A stretch of DNA of 64,000 nucleotides from Sinorhizobium garamanticum (GTDB lineage: Bacteria; Pseudomonadota; Alphaproteobacteria; Rhizobiales; Rhizobiaceae). The position numbers and the translations under genes are program-made. Position 1 is the first letter of the stretch; each line of letters opens with the position of its first letter. This document shows positions 40,700 to 49,721 of the stretch, one piece after another. The stretch spans positions 496,001 through 560,000 of the forward strand of contig NZ_CP120375.1 in the NCBI RefSeq assembly GCF_029892065.1, written 5' to 3'. The notes below the pieces were generated by a model. It was not told where the DNA came from, did no database searches, and was given only the letters and a program-made list of their open reading frames with translations.

Positions 40700-40985
40700 G
40701 TAGATCCACAGGCAAAGCGGCGCCGGTTCAGGAGATGCTTTGCAGTGCCAGCTCTGCCAAGCAAGCGGCGCTCGATGACAAGCTTCGCGCCATCGCGCGT
40801 GATGCCGCCTCTTCTATGATCTACGTCATCAATCCTGAGGGCATGCGGTTGCCGCGAGCAACGCCGGCGAACCGACCAGTTTCGTCGGCAGCGATTACCG
40901 CTGTCGTCACTACTTCACCGACGCGATGCCGAGTGGCAGGGCTATGCAATATGCGCTCGGCACAGTTAGGGCACGGTTTGGAACG
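40700..40985 (+). pseudogene. DctB-like sensor kinase fragment
   Basis: In two frames the periplasmic (PDC/Cache) domain of a C4-dicarboxylate-type sensor can be read: LDDKLRAIARDAASSMIYVI NPEGM, then VAASNAGEPTSFVGSDYRCR HYFTDAMPSGRAMQYALGTV. A frameshift lies near 40850 and the frame ends at the IS630 remnant. No kinase domain is present. Confidence 0.65.
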
Positions 40986-41910
40986 TCCATCGCGGATGTC
41001 TTGCCAGCCAGGCGCGAACGTTCGGCTGTTTGTGTGTCGCATAGTTATCAAGGATGACGTGGACGGCCTTATCCTTCGGCAGTTCGGCCTCGATGGCATT
41101 GAGGAAACGGATGAATTCCCGATGCCGATGACGCTGCATGTTGCGGCCGATGATGGAGCCATCGAGAACATTGAGGGCGGCAAACAGGATGGTGGTGCCA
41201 TGGCGCTTGTAATCATGGGTCATCGTGCCACCACGACCCTTCTTTAACGGGAGTCCCGGCTGTGTCCGGTCCAGCGCTTGGATCTGGCTCTTTTCGTCGA
41301 CGGACAGGACAATGGCATGGGCTGGAGGGCAGACGTAGCGTCCACGACGTCATGCAGTTTCTCGGCAAAGGCCTTGTCATTCGACAGTTTGAAGCTGCGC
41401 CAGCGGTGCGACGCAAGGCCGTACTCGTGCCAGATCTTGACGACCGAAGAGGCCGCGATCCCGACGGCCTTGGGCATCGCACGCACGTTCCAGTGCGAGG
41501 CCTCCTGCCTGGGCGTTTCCAGCGTCAGCGCGACGACCTGATCAACCAGTTCCGGGTCGAGGGGCGCGATGCCGGGTGGCCGGCTTTTGTCGCGCAGAAT
41601 ACCATCGACGCCCTCGGCTATGAAACGCTCCTGCCATCGCCACACACAGGTTTTCGACTTGCCGGTTGCCGCCATGATCGCCACCGTTCCCAGGCCGTCG
41701 TCGCTCATCAGGATGATCTTAGCGCGCTCACACGTGTTTCTGCGGCGAACCGCGGTTCGCAACGATGGCTTCGAGCCGAACCCTGTCGGCGGCGGTCACG
41801 TCAAATGTAATCCCGGAGCGCATGGCGGATCGTCGCACATTCGAGAACGCATCGGAATCCAAATTGGACTCTTTTGTCTCGATCAATCCACTAAGCCGGC
41901 CTAGGGCCAC
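40966..41910 (-). pseudogene. IS630-family transposase, frameshifted and truncated
   Basis: Three consecutive frames make one IS630 protein: DVTAADRVRLEAIVANRGSP (41728-41910), the helix-turn-helix and linker ERAKIILMSDDGLGTVAIMA, WHEYGLASHRWRSFKLSNDK (41244-41762), and the DDE part [38 protein letters not shown] (40966-41223). The last catalytic block is missing because the sequence ends at a stop next to the dctB relic. Confidence 0.83.
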
Positions 41911-42122
41911 CGATTGCTTCTCTCATCATCCAACATTGCGACCGCGTCGGCCTCTATGTCGCGGCATAGTTTTTCACACTCCGCCAGCAGCTTCCTTGCG
42001 GCGGGGGATTTCCGTCCGGAGGTCTTCGACGGTCAACGCGGCGACCTCGTATGCGATGCACAGGCTTCTAAATCCATGGCTTGCCCCTTCGAAAGCCTCG
42101 ATGAACGTATCCGAAGCGGTTG
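41897..42122 (-). pseudogene. unknown rhizobial gene, broken copy 1 (direct repeat)
   Basis: On the minus strand this reads FRSLCIAYEVAALTVEDLRT EIPRRKE, then frameshifts; the other frame continues with a tail ending SNRWP. The segment 41897-42080 is about 85-90% identical by eye to 45430-45605, in the same orientation. The two copies differ in their upstream parts. Confidence 0.6.
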
Positions 42123-42651
42123 AAACTAACCGCTTCGCCTCACTTCTAGGCAGGACACGTGCCAGTCAGATATATTTGAATTCAAGGGGTGTTTGGGGGC
42201 TGTTGGGAGGCCGTGTAGGAAAGCCGCACTGTATTGTCGCAACCGCGACTCGCTTGTCGCTTCCGGATGCAGCGTCTAACGATACACGAGTCGGCAGCGC
42301 CATTCCTGTCTCATAGCGTGACGCGCGGCGGGAAGCGTTATGTCCGAGCACAAGGGAATATACCTCGCCACTCGATTCACCCGCCGCTGCTTCATGAACT
42401 CATCGACGAGTGTGCCCGGAAACAATCCCCGACCGAATCGGACGGCTTCGCAAGATCGGCGCGCTCGGCGACGCTGCGTAGGCATGCACCACGAGGTAGG
42501 TAACGACGATTGGAGCACGCAGAACTTGGCGCGCAACCCCGGCGGCCAAATGATGAACGACGATGAGACCGATGTCGCCTTCGACAGGCCGGCGCGCCAC
42601 ACGGCAGTCAAGCTTGGCGCCTGAAGCCCTTTGAAGCGCATGTCCGGCAGT
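42123..42651. other. no recognisable gene
   Basis: This is upstream sequence of the nod box. Open frames on both strands are shadow-like and unassignable. Confidence 0.4.
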
Positions 42652-42709
42652 CATCCATAACGTGGATGGGTTTGATCGAAACAAACGATTTCATCACTCT
42701 TCCGAAATG
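42652..42709 (+). promoter_or_regulatory. nod box upstream of nodU
   Basis: CATCCATAACGTGGATG is followed by GATCGAAACAAACGATTTCA and TCACTCTTCCGAAATG. This matches the extended nod box for NodD binding. It ends about 100 bases before the nodU start. Confidence 0.88.
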
Positions 42710-42809
42710 TTGCATGGACAAAAGCACCTTACGCGCGCCGCTAAGGAGAAAATGCCGCCTATTTAGATGGCGGGCCAATTTAGGTTGCCGTCACCGTATG
42801 AGGAACAAA

Positions 42810-44924
42810 ATGCTGTGTCTAGGAATTAGCGGCGGACTTGACCAAGTCCATGAAAACCGGTCCGAGCTTCCGAACGCCTTTATGCACGATGGCGCCGCGG
42901 TGCTCGTCCGAGACGGACAGGTGATAGCGGCCGTAGAAGAGGAACGCCTCAATCGGATCAAACACTCCAACAAGTTCCCAAGTCGTGCGATTCAATACTG
43001 TCTTTCAACGGCGGGGGTTCAGCTCAGCGACATTGATCGTGTCGCCGTCTACGCCAGCGAGCCCTATGCCAACGCCTTGCTTGACGGTATGTCCGCTCGA
43101 TTGCAACAGTCGGCTGGGTCAGGATCGATGGTCACAACTGCTGACGCCTCCATTCCTCTGGGTGCTAAGGTGCTGGTGCAGCATCTGTTAGCCCGTGAAT
43201 TCGGTTCGGAGTTGGACAGTTCGCGTATTTCATTCGTAAGTCATCACCAGGCGCACGCCGTGAGCGCTTTTGCAATGTCGGGCTTCGAACGAAGTCTTAT
43301 TCTAGCGATTGATGGCTGTGGGGATTTCCTGTCGGGCCTCTTGGCCGTTGGGTCTGGCACAGAAATTACACAACTCGAGGCCTTCCCCGAGAACAATTCC
43401 CTTGGGCTGTTTTATCTCGAGACAATCCGGTATCTCGGCTACGGCATGTTCGATGAATATAAGGTCATGGGACTCGCCCCCTACGGCGATCCCGCTCCCT
43501 ATCGCGAGATCTTCGAACGCTTTTACGAGCTCTCCGCCAACGGTGGCTACCGTGTTTACCTCGACCGCATCGGTCCGGCGTTGCTCCGCAACCTCGAGGT
43601 CAGGCGAAAGGGAATGCCGTTCACCCAGCAGCATCGAGATGTGAGTGCATCACTGCAGGAAGCGCTGGAGCGGATCGTGTTCCACATTGTCCGGCATCAC
43701 CGTGAGACCACCGGCATGAAGCGGTTGTGCCTGGCTGGGGGCGTTGCCCACAACTGCACGATGAACGGTAAGCTGCTGTATTCAGGGCTTTTCGAAGACA
43801 TCTTCGTGCAGCCTGCGTCTCACGACGCCGGTTGCGCGTTGGGCGCTGCGCTGATCGTGTCTAACGAGCTGGGCCGTCCCGCGCGCCGTGAGCGACTGCA
43901 GGACGTCTATTGGGGGCCTGATCTCGGCAGCGACTGCGCCGTGCAGCAGGAACTGAATGCATGGGCCGGACATCTCGAGTTTGAACGCTCTGATGACGTG
44001 GCAAGCAGTGCAGCCGACTGGATCGCCAACGGCGCCGTGATCGGCTGGGTGCAGGGTCGTTCGGAGTTCGGGCCACGTGCGCTGGGCAACCGTAGCATTC
44101 TTGCCGACCCTCGACCCGCCGCAAACAAGGACCGGATCAATGCGATGGTCAAGAAGCGCGAAGGCTATCGGCCGTTCGCACCATCTGTGCTGGAAGAAGA
44201 CGCGAGCGAATTTTTCGACCTTCCGGATGGCAGGCACGAATTTCCATTCATGAATTTCGTCGTTCGTGTGCGTGACTCAAAGCGCGCCTTGCTAGGCGCT
44301 ATCACGCACGTGGACGGTACCGCTCGCCTGCAAACAGTATCGCGCAAGGCCAATCCCGCGTACTGGGAGCTCATCAATGCATTCAAGAAGCGGACAGGCA
44401 CCCCAATTCTGCTCAATACGTCCTTTAACAACAATGCCGAGCCGATCGTGGATTCGGTTGCAGACGCGATTGCCACATTTTTGACGACAGAGCTGGATGG
44501 ACTTGTGGTCGGGCCGTTCCTAGTCAAAAAGCGGGCTGCAACGCTGCAGGATTGGACTGCGCTCGCGGTTTCATTGCCGCCTTATACGTCGCTCCATCAA
44601 GCCCGCGTTTACACAGCGGGAGATCGTCAGGAGACAGTCTGCGAGATCCGTACGACCCACTCCAACAGTGACAGTGTGCGAATTTCACATGACTTGTTTG
44701 AACTGCTGATGCGGATTGAGGGCGAATCCGTCCTGGGAGAGCTCCTCGATGCAATTGGGCCGGATCAGGGTAAGCGTGAAGGTCTGATGGAGGGCCTGCG
44801 ACGACTGTGGGAGCAGCGCCTCGTTCGGTTGCACCCCTCACAAGCTGCTCGCGTCCAGCAAACTGCGATAAAACGCCGGACTAAGTCCGTCCGGGGACTT
44901 TCTGAATCGGCAGAAATCGGTTAG
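42810..44924 (+). CDS. nodU: NodU carbamoyltransferase
   Basis: NodU 6-O-carbamoylates the non-reducing end of Nod factors. I start it at the ATG at 42810 (MLCLGISGGLDQVHENRSEL), preceded by GAGGA, which matches the usual NodU N-terminus and gives 704 residues; a longer frame would run into the nod box. Family motifs are HDGAAVLV, SHHQAHAVSAF, LAIDGCGD, LCLAGGVAHNCTMNGKL, QGRSEFGPRALGNRSILADP and REGYRPFAPSVL. Typical NodU/CmcH proteins end near FLV; here about 130 extra residues follow, with a possible winged-helix region (ISHDLFELLMRIEGESVLGE). The C-terminal extension is unexplained. Confidence 0.92.
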   Translation: MLCLGISGGLDQVHENRSELPNAFMHDGAAVLVRDGQVIAAVEEERLNRIKHSNKFPSRAIQYCLSTAGVQLSDIDRVAVYASEPYANALLDGMSARLQQSAGSGSMVTTADASIPLGAKVLVQHLLAREFGSELDSSRISFVSHHQAHAVSAFAMSGFERSLILAIDGCGDFLSGLLAVGSGTEITQLEAFPENNSLGLFYLETIRYLGYGMFDEYKVMGLAPYGDPAPYREIFERFYELSANGGYRVYLDRIGPALLRNLEVRRKGMPFTQQHRDVSASLQEALERIVFHIVRHHRETTGMKRLCLAGGVAHNCTMNGKLLYSGLFEDIFVQPASHDAGCALGAALIVSNELGRPARRERLQDVYWGPDLGSDCAVQQELNAWAGHLEFERSDDVASSAADWIANGAVIGWVQGRSEFGPRALGNRSILADPRPAANKDRINAMVKKREGYRPFAPSVLEEDASEFFDLPDGRHEFPFMNFVVRVRDSKRALLGAITHVDGTARLQTVSRKANPAYWELINAFKKRTGTPILLNTSFNNNAEPIVDSVADAIATFLTTELDGLVVGPFLVKKRAATLQDWTALAVSLPPYTSLHQARVYTAGDRQETVCEIRTTHSNSDSVRISHDLFELLMRIEGESVLGELLDAIGPDQGKREGLMEGLRRLWEQRLVRLHPSQAARVQQTAIKRRTKSVRGLSESAEIG

Positions 44925-45429
44925 CTGATTTGGGGTTGCGGGGTCGGAATCGGTTGCGATTCCTTACCTGACACCGGTTCGAGAGGGAAGGTGCCGATGT
45001 GGGCCGTTGAGAACCGCGAAGAGATATTCACTCTCTCCGAGCTTGGCAGGCATTGAACGATGGATGGCGAACTCGACGCCGGATACCTGGGAAAATCCGC
45101 GCGGCCAGAGAGCGCCATTGTTGTTATCGCGGTTTCTGGCCTGTCTTTGCACTATCCAACGAAAAGCTTGCGGCCGCTCTGATTTCAGCGACTGCAGATG
45201 AGCGTCATGAAAGATCCGTCGGACATGGGGATTGGCGACGAAGAAATAAAGATGCTTCGAAGGTGCATTTCTATGCATGCGGAGCAAATGATCTGGAGCC
45301 CGACAGCGACGGGGGCACAGAATTGGGCAGAATGCTCTTTCACTTGTATCAGCAGAGTTCGAAGCGAACTGGCTTTGATGCAAATGCTAACGAAGGGGAG
45401 TCTCACGATGGATGAGTGAGCAACTAGGT
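44925..45429. other. decayed sequence with DEEIKMLR fragment
   Basis: Near 45225-45255 one frame reads IGDEEIKMLRR, matching the coiled-coil core of the protein at 35.6-36.2 kb, but the frame then departs from it. No intact gene is visible. Confidence 0.4.
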
Positions 45430-45774
45430 CGGCCTAGGGCCACCGATTGCTTGTCTCACCATCCAACATTGCGACCGCGTCGACCTCTATGCCGCGGCAT
45501 AGTTTTTCATGTTCCGCCAGAAGTTCCTCGCGGCGGGGGATTTCCTTGCGGAGGTCTTCGTCAACGCGGCGACCTCGTAGGCGATGCACAGGGTTCTAAA
45601 TGCCAGACTGTGGTTGCTAACCACGAGATCGCGATGATGGGGTAGGGCCAGCCTAAGGCGCGCTCTGCCGGCCTTGGCCAGCGCTATTCCCGAGTCCATG
45701 TGGGCGCGTAGCAGATCGGACTCGTCCAGATGCGCGCCCGCTTCATTGCCGTTCATGGCTGCTCCTATCGACAA
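45430..45774 (-). pseudogene. unknown rhizobial gene, broken copy 2 (direct repeat)
   Basis: A minus-strand frame from 45774 reads MNGNEAGAHLDESDLLRAHM, SGIALAKAGRARLRLALPHH, LAFRTLCIAYEVAALT. A small deletion then shifts it out of frame. In the correct frame it would continue EDLRKEIPRREELLAEHEKL and end SNRWP, as copy 1 would. The family is unknown to me. Confidence 0.6.
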
Positions 45775-46099
45775 GTTTCGCCGTAGCGGTCGGGTGCAAA
45801 AACCGCCTCAGCGCACTTCCTTCAACTATGACTCTTCTGAAAATCGACGAACTGGCGCTCAGAAGGTTGGCGCCCTTCCGGGGTATGGATGGCTTTTTGA
45901 GCTTAAAAGCCGCGCCCGTTACGGCCCGATCGTCATCGTACTCTCACGACTGCGCTGTGCCGTCATTTGCGCCTCCTGGCCCGACTGCTCTCGCCAAGGC
46001 GGGGAAAGTCCGACCGGGCAGTGAAGGTGATTTCCTTGTCGTCCGGCAACTTCTCCGGCAGGTCCGCGCGATTGGCTGCGACAATCCCCGGATCGGTCA
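45775..46099. other. no recognisable gene
   Basis: This may include the decayed 3' part of the Fic gene on the minus strand, but I see no recognisable motif. Confidence 0.4.
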
Positions 46100-46648
46100 C
46101 AAGGCTCGCAAACGCGATTATCGTGGCCGAGAGACCTGGCCGGTAATTTCTTCCCCAGCGCGGGCAGTGCGAACATGATGGTACAGGGGCTCCTCGCCGA
46201 CCGCGCGCAAGTCGAATGCCGATCGGATGGCCTCGTTGCGGGCCGGGTTCATCGCGTCCTAATGACGCGCTGCGTCACCCGGACTGGAGGGGTTGTTCGT
46301 GGTCTCGATCGAGCCCTCGATCATGCGCGGTTTGGTTCGATTTCGAGCCCGTAGTGGCGACGTAGCCGCGAAACGAACGCCTCCTGAGCCCTTCCGTTTT
46401 CCTCCCAAAAAGGATGCACATAGTTCAGCTCGAGAGGACTTTTCCGACGCCTCAGCGAACTCTTCCAGCGTTGCGTTATCGACGGCCTTAAACCCCTCAT
46501 TGACAACAAAAGCTTCGAATCGAATCCGGCAAATGCCGGACAGTACAGCTCGCCGGATCGACTTTCGCCCGCCTGGTTGATGTTCATTGGTATTGATTTC
46601 GGCGTTTCGCGCGTCGGTCAAGAGCGGGGTTTGCTTTTGTTTCCTCAT
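46100..46648 (-). pseudogene. Fic-domain protein remnant
   Basis: The minus strand reads, in alternating frames, NAEINTNEHQPGGRKSIRRA, FEAFVVNEGFKAVDNATLEE, then ELNYVHPFWEENGRAQEAFV and SRLRRHYGLEIEPNRA, then NPARNEAIRSAFDL and EPLYHHVRTARAGEEITGQV. This is a Fic AMP-transferase of the type encoded near alpha-proteobacterial secretion systems. The motif HPFxxGNGRxxR has become HPFWEENGRAQEA (Gly and final Arg lost), and there are several frameshifts. Confidence 0.75.
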
Positions 46649-46884
46649 GCTATCTCCTTCGGCCCGCCGTAGCTCTGAAGAATTTGAGCGAGGGGCATGC
46701 CCGGGCGGCGAAACAGCGCAAGCTGAAGGGCAACGCCGAGGCGATTGGGGCCCTCTCGGCGACGCCGGGTCAGATCGAGGTCGCCGGGCTCAAAGGTGTA
46801 AAGTCGGGCCAGGTCGTCACAATCCGCCGGGAATCCCAGTAGTTGTTCCCGCTCGGCTTCGCTCAGCAGTTCGTGCTTGCGCAT
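46645..46884 (-). pseudogene. Tn3-family transposase N-terminal fragment
   Basis: Seventy-nine residues (MRKHELLSEAEREQLLGFPA, then RLYTFEPGDLDLTRRRREGP NRLGVALQLALFRRPG) match the N-terminal domain of Tn3-type TnpA. It ends abruptly at the Fic relic and abuts the CYP112 fragment. The catalytic domain is absent and I see no Tn3 terminal repeat. Confidence 0.8.
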
Positions 46885-47115
46885 TCGCCCATCAGCGCGC
46901 TGATGACCATGGCCGGAAGCGGAAAGGAGAGGTGGCGCCGCAGGTTGGCGGGCTGGGGCTGGGCCGCCATCGTCTCGAACAACTGCGCGGCGATCGCCTC
47001 GACCTGCTGCGCAAGCAGCTTCACCCTGCGGTTGCTGAAGGCCGGCGCCACGATCGTGCGAGACCAGCAATCCCGGCGAACCGAGAATCACCGAATTCGG
47101 GGTGAATGCCGCACT
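46885..47115 (-). pseudogene. CYP112 (gibberellin operon P450) fragment
   Basis: Immediately after CYP115 the sequence reads AAFTPNSVILGSPGLLVSH, then in the next frame TIVAPAFSNRRVKLLAQQVE AIAAQLFETMAAQPQPANLR RHLSFPLPAMVISALMG. This is the internal N-terminal half of CYP112 (BJ-1). It lacks its first roughly 70 residues, contains a small deletion, and is cut off by the Tn3 fragment. Confidence 0.8.
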
Positions 47116-47117
47116 CT

Positions 47118-48350
47118 CTAAGCGATGGAAGGGCGGAAGGTGACCGGCAGGCGCTGCGGGCAGCGAATGACGTAAGACGGCATGTAGACGACGTCCTCCG
47201 CGGCGATGGTCAGCGCCAGATCCTCCAGCCGCCCGAACAGCGCGGGGAAGGCGCAGCGCAATTCCAGGCGCGCCAGCGCAGCGCCCAGGCATGAATGCGG
47301 TCCTTCGCCGAACGACAGGTGCGGGTTTTGCCGCCGGGTGACATCGAACCTGTCGGCGCCGGGACCGAAGGCCTTTTCGTCCCGGTTCGCCGCATGGAAC
47401 GCCATCAGGACGGCGTCGCCGCGGCGGACCATGCATCCGTCGATCTCCACGTCCTGGGTGGCATAGCGGAACGGCAGATTGGCCACTGCGCTGCCCCAGC
47501 GCAGGATCTCCTCGATCGCCTGTGACCACGGAACTTGGCCGCTGCGCACCAGGTGCAGTTGCTGCGGATGCGTCAGCAAAGCAAGCACGCCATTGCCGAT
47601 GACGCCGGTGGTGGTTACGAAGCCCGCAGAGAGCACCATGAATAGCATGTCGATGAGCTCGGTGTCGGAAACGAGCTCGCCGTTGTCGCGCGCGACGATC
47701 AGGGCCGAAGCCAGATCGTCGCCGAGCTGGCCCCGCTTGAGCGCGATCAAGCGACGGAAGAACTCCGGGATGCGCTGCCGCGTCTGTCGCACCTCTGCGG
47801 CTGTGGCGGAGGTGTTGGCCAGGCTGTAGGTGAGCGCGACGATCTCCTCGCGCTGTTCGTACGGCAAACCGAACAGCTCGGCGATCACGTTGGTGGGCAG
47901 CGGAACGGCGAACTCGCTCATCAGATCGGCACTGCCGCCGCGCTGCGCCATCTCGGCCAGGAGTCGATCGACGCATTGTTCGATACGTGGCGCCAGCAAG
48001 GCGATACGACCGGGCACGAAGCTCCTGGACAGCAGGCCGCGCAAGCGCCGGTGATCGGCGCCATGCGCCGTGACCATGTTGTCCACTTTGCACATCCCGA
48101 TCAGCGGATGATCCTCGGGAATCTCGCCGTCCTGCAGCGCCCGCCACTGACGCCAGTCCCTGTTGAAACGCTGGTCGGAAAGCATCCGCCTGAGCGTCTG
48201 GTGACGACCTGCCGCCCAGGTCACCACATCGCCTGGCAGCGACACTCGCGCCATCCCCCCCTGCTGCAGAATCGCAGAAGACAGATTATCAAGTTCAGTG
48301 GGAGCGGCCGGCACACCGATCACATCGCAATGATCGTTTTCTACGCGCAT
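47118..48350 (-). CDS. cytochrome P450, CYP115-like (gibberellin 3-oxidase)
   Basis: This 410-residue P450 is intact, with AGFVTTTG in helix I, EEILR (ExxR) and the heme-binding loop SFGEGPHSCLGAALARLE. AAGGAGTTGTTGGC precedes the ATG. The next gene downstream is a CYP112 fragment. In rhizobial gibberellin operons the P450 5' of CYP112 is CYP115, which converts GA9 to bioactive GA4. I infer CYP115 from that order. A second long frame on this strand (46645-48147) is its shadow. Confidence 0.82.
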   Translation of the reverse strand: MRVENDHCDVIGVPAAPTELDNLSSAILQQGGMARVSLPGDVVTWAAGRHQTLRRMLSDQRFNRDWRQWRALQDGEIPEDHPLIGMCKVDNMVTAHGADHRRLRGLLSRSFVPGRIALLAPRIEQCVDRLLAEMAQRGGSADLMSEFAVPLPTNVIAELFGLPYEQREEIVALTYSLANTSATAAEVRQTRQRIPEFFRRLIALKRGQLGDDLASALIVARDNGELVSDTELIDMLFMVLSAGFVTTTGVIGNGVLALLTHPQQLHLVRSGQVPWSQAIEEILRWGSAVANLPFRYATQDVEIDGCMVRRGDAVLMAFHAANRDEKAFGPGADRFDVTRRQNPHLSFGEGPHSCLGAALARLELRCAFPALFGRLEDLALTIAAEDVVYMPSYVIRCPQRLPVTFRPSIA

Positions 48351-48996
48351 GCCAACAACTCCTTAAAGAACGCTCCCGACAGCCATTGCAAATCATTTTC
48401 CGACAAACTTCTCTCCTACATGAGCGAGGCGTTCGCGGACACCCTTGCACCTACCGTGCCAAAGAAGAAAAGTCTTTTAAAACAATCATGGATCTAGCCG
48501 TGCCATGTAGCATATCAGACGTCGCCAGACACGGAACGTCGGAACAAGAACAGCGCGAAATTGGCGCTCGGCCGCCTTTGATGCCGAGAAAGGACAGCGA
48601 TTGAGACCCATTCCACGCTGCGCGTGAAAGTGTGTCGTTCAACGGCCGTGCGGATGGCAATTTTGACAAGGAAAACCTGATGACGATGTACGGCCTGGTG
48701 CCTCGCCGTAAGCGCATGCGCAAGAGGGTGTAGCGGCTGCGCATCGCGCGAGCGCTGGCCCGGCGGCTTTCAGGCCCGATTTAGGCGAGAGCGGCGTACG
48801 CCATAGATTGGACCACATCATCTACTGGACCCCATTGTGGGAGGGCTGAGGCCGATCCCGGAGAGAAGCGCGGCCGCGAAAAGACGTTAAACGCCGTACA
48901 AACGGGGTCGGCGTGCAGAAACGATCAGCTGTTTAGGGGTCAGGGGGAAGCGCTGGAAAGGGAGCCGTTCCCCGTCCCAACACGCTTGCGGCAAGC
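48351..48996. other. upstream of CYP115; no recognisable gene
   Basis: I see no nod box or other known regulatory motif here and no convincing open frame. Confidence 0.4.
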
Positions 48997-49434
48997 CTAG
49001 GCCGCCTCGATGTCTGTTTTTGAGAAATCGTCGCCTTTGAAGAGCAGGGGGATGCGGTACGCTTTCGCGCACGCATAGGAGAAGCAGTCTCCGAAATTGA
49101 GCCTTGCCGGATGGGCGACAACGCCCCCATAGGTACGACAGGCTTCGACCGCCTTGCGATGCATAGCACTGCCGATAGCCATTTCTTTCGCGCCGATCGC
49201 CTCAAGGAATGCGTCAATGTGTTTCTGCGCCAGATCAATCAAATGAGGCGGGATCGGCACTTGGTTGCCGAATGCCGCGTCCCGCTTTTTGCGAGCAAGG
49301 CTGATGACGGCCTCGTAAATCGAAATCGATGAGTAGTAGATCTGATTTTTCGAATTTTCGATTCTGGAGATCAGAAAATCTGCGTCTTCCTCGTTGCCCA
49401 CGATAGCAACGATGGCGGAGGCGTCCAGAAACAT
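48997..49434 (-). CDS. vapC: VapC-like PIN-domain toxin
   Basis: From the ATG at 49434 the protein has 145 residues. PIN acidic residues are visible in MFLDASAIVAI (Asp4), SSISIYEAVISLAR (Glu), NFGDCFSYACAKAYRIPLLF (Asp) and KGDDFSKTD. PIN toxins cleave tRNA or rRNA. The start overlaps the vapB stop (TGATG), the usual toxin-antitoxin arrangement. Confidence 0.87.
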   Translation of the reverse strand: MFLDASAIVAIVGNEEDADFLISRIENSKNQIYYSSISIYEAVISLARKKRDAAFGNQVPIPPHLIDLAQKHIDAFLEAIGAKEMAIGSAMHRKAVEACRTYGGVVAHPARLNFGDCFSYACAKAYRIPLLFKGDDFSKTDIEAA

Positions 49435-49682
49435 CAGATGCCGCCCCACTGTTCATCAGTGAATTTCTTCATATCGAAATTCGGGTCATCCGGACCCATA
49501 GCAGCACGAACATCATCCTGAATCTTTTTAATACGTTCTTTCAATGGTATAGCTTTCTGGGCGCGTTCCAGCTCGTTGAGCAGCGCTGTACGCACCGCCT
49601 CGGTCTTGTTGGGAGCCTTGATGACCTGCTGGACCTGCTTCGCCAGTTCGTCAACCGCATCATCGCGAATGTAGAGAGACAT
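49434..49682 (-). CDS. vapB: VapB-like antitoxin
   Basis: From the ATG at 49682 (AGGAGAAACCCG upstream) the protein has 82 residues: MSLYIRDDAVDELAKQVQQV and APNKTEAVRTALLNELERAQ, a short ribbon-helix-helix-like N-terminus resembling the PSK-type transcription-factor antitoxins that pair with PIN toxins. The C-terminal half (PDDPNFDMKKFTDEQWGGI) would wrap the toxin. Confidence 0.85.
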   Translation of the reverse strand: MSLYIRDDAVDELAKQVQQVIKAPNKTEAVRTALLNELERAQKAIPLKERIKKIQDDVRAAMGPDDPNFDMKKFTDEQWGGI

Positions 49683-49702
49683 CGGGTTTCTCCTGGGGAC
49701 GG

Positions 49703-49721
49703 ATATCCCATTTGGGAATAT
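49703..49721. promoter_or_regulatory. palindromic operator of vapBC
   Basis: ATATCCCATTTGGGAATAT, 20 bases upstream of vapB, is a near-perfect palindrome around CCCATTTGGG. A related AATATACG occurs twice further upstream. This is the expected place for autorepression by VapB/VapC. Confidence 0.6.

Noticed and set aside
46645..48147. 500-residue open frame on the minus strand
   Set aside because: It runs antiphase to CYP115 for most of its length with Ala/Arg-rich shadow composition. Only its last 79 residues (Tn3 fragment) are real.
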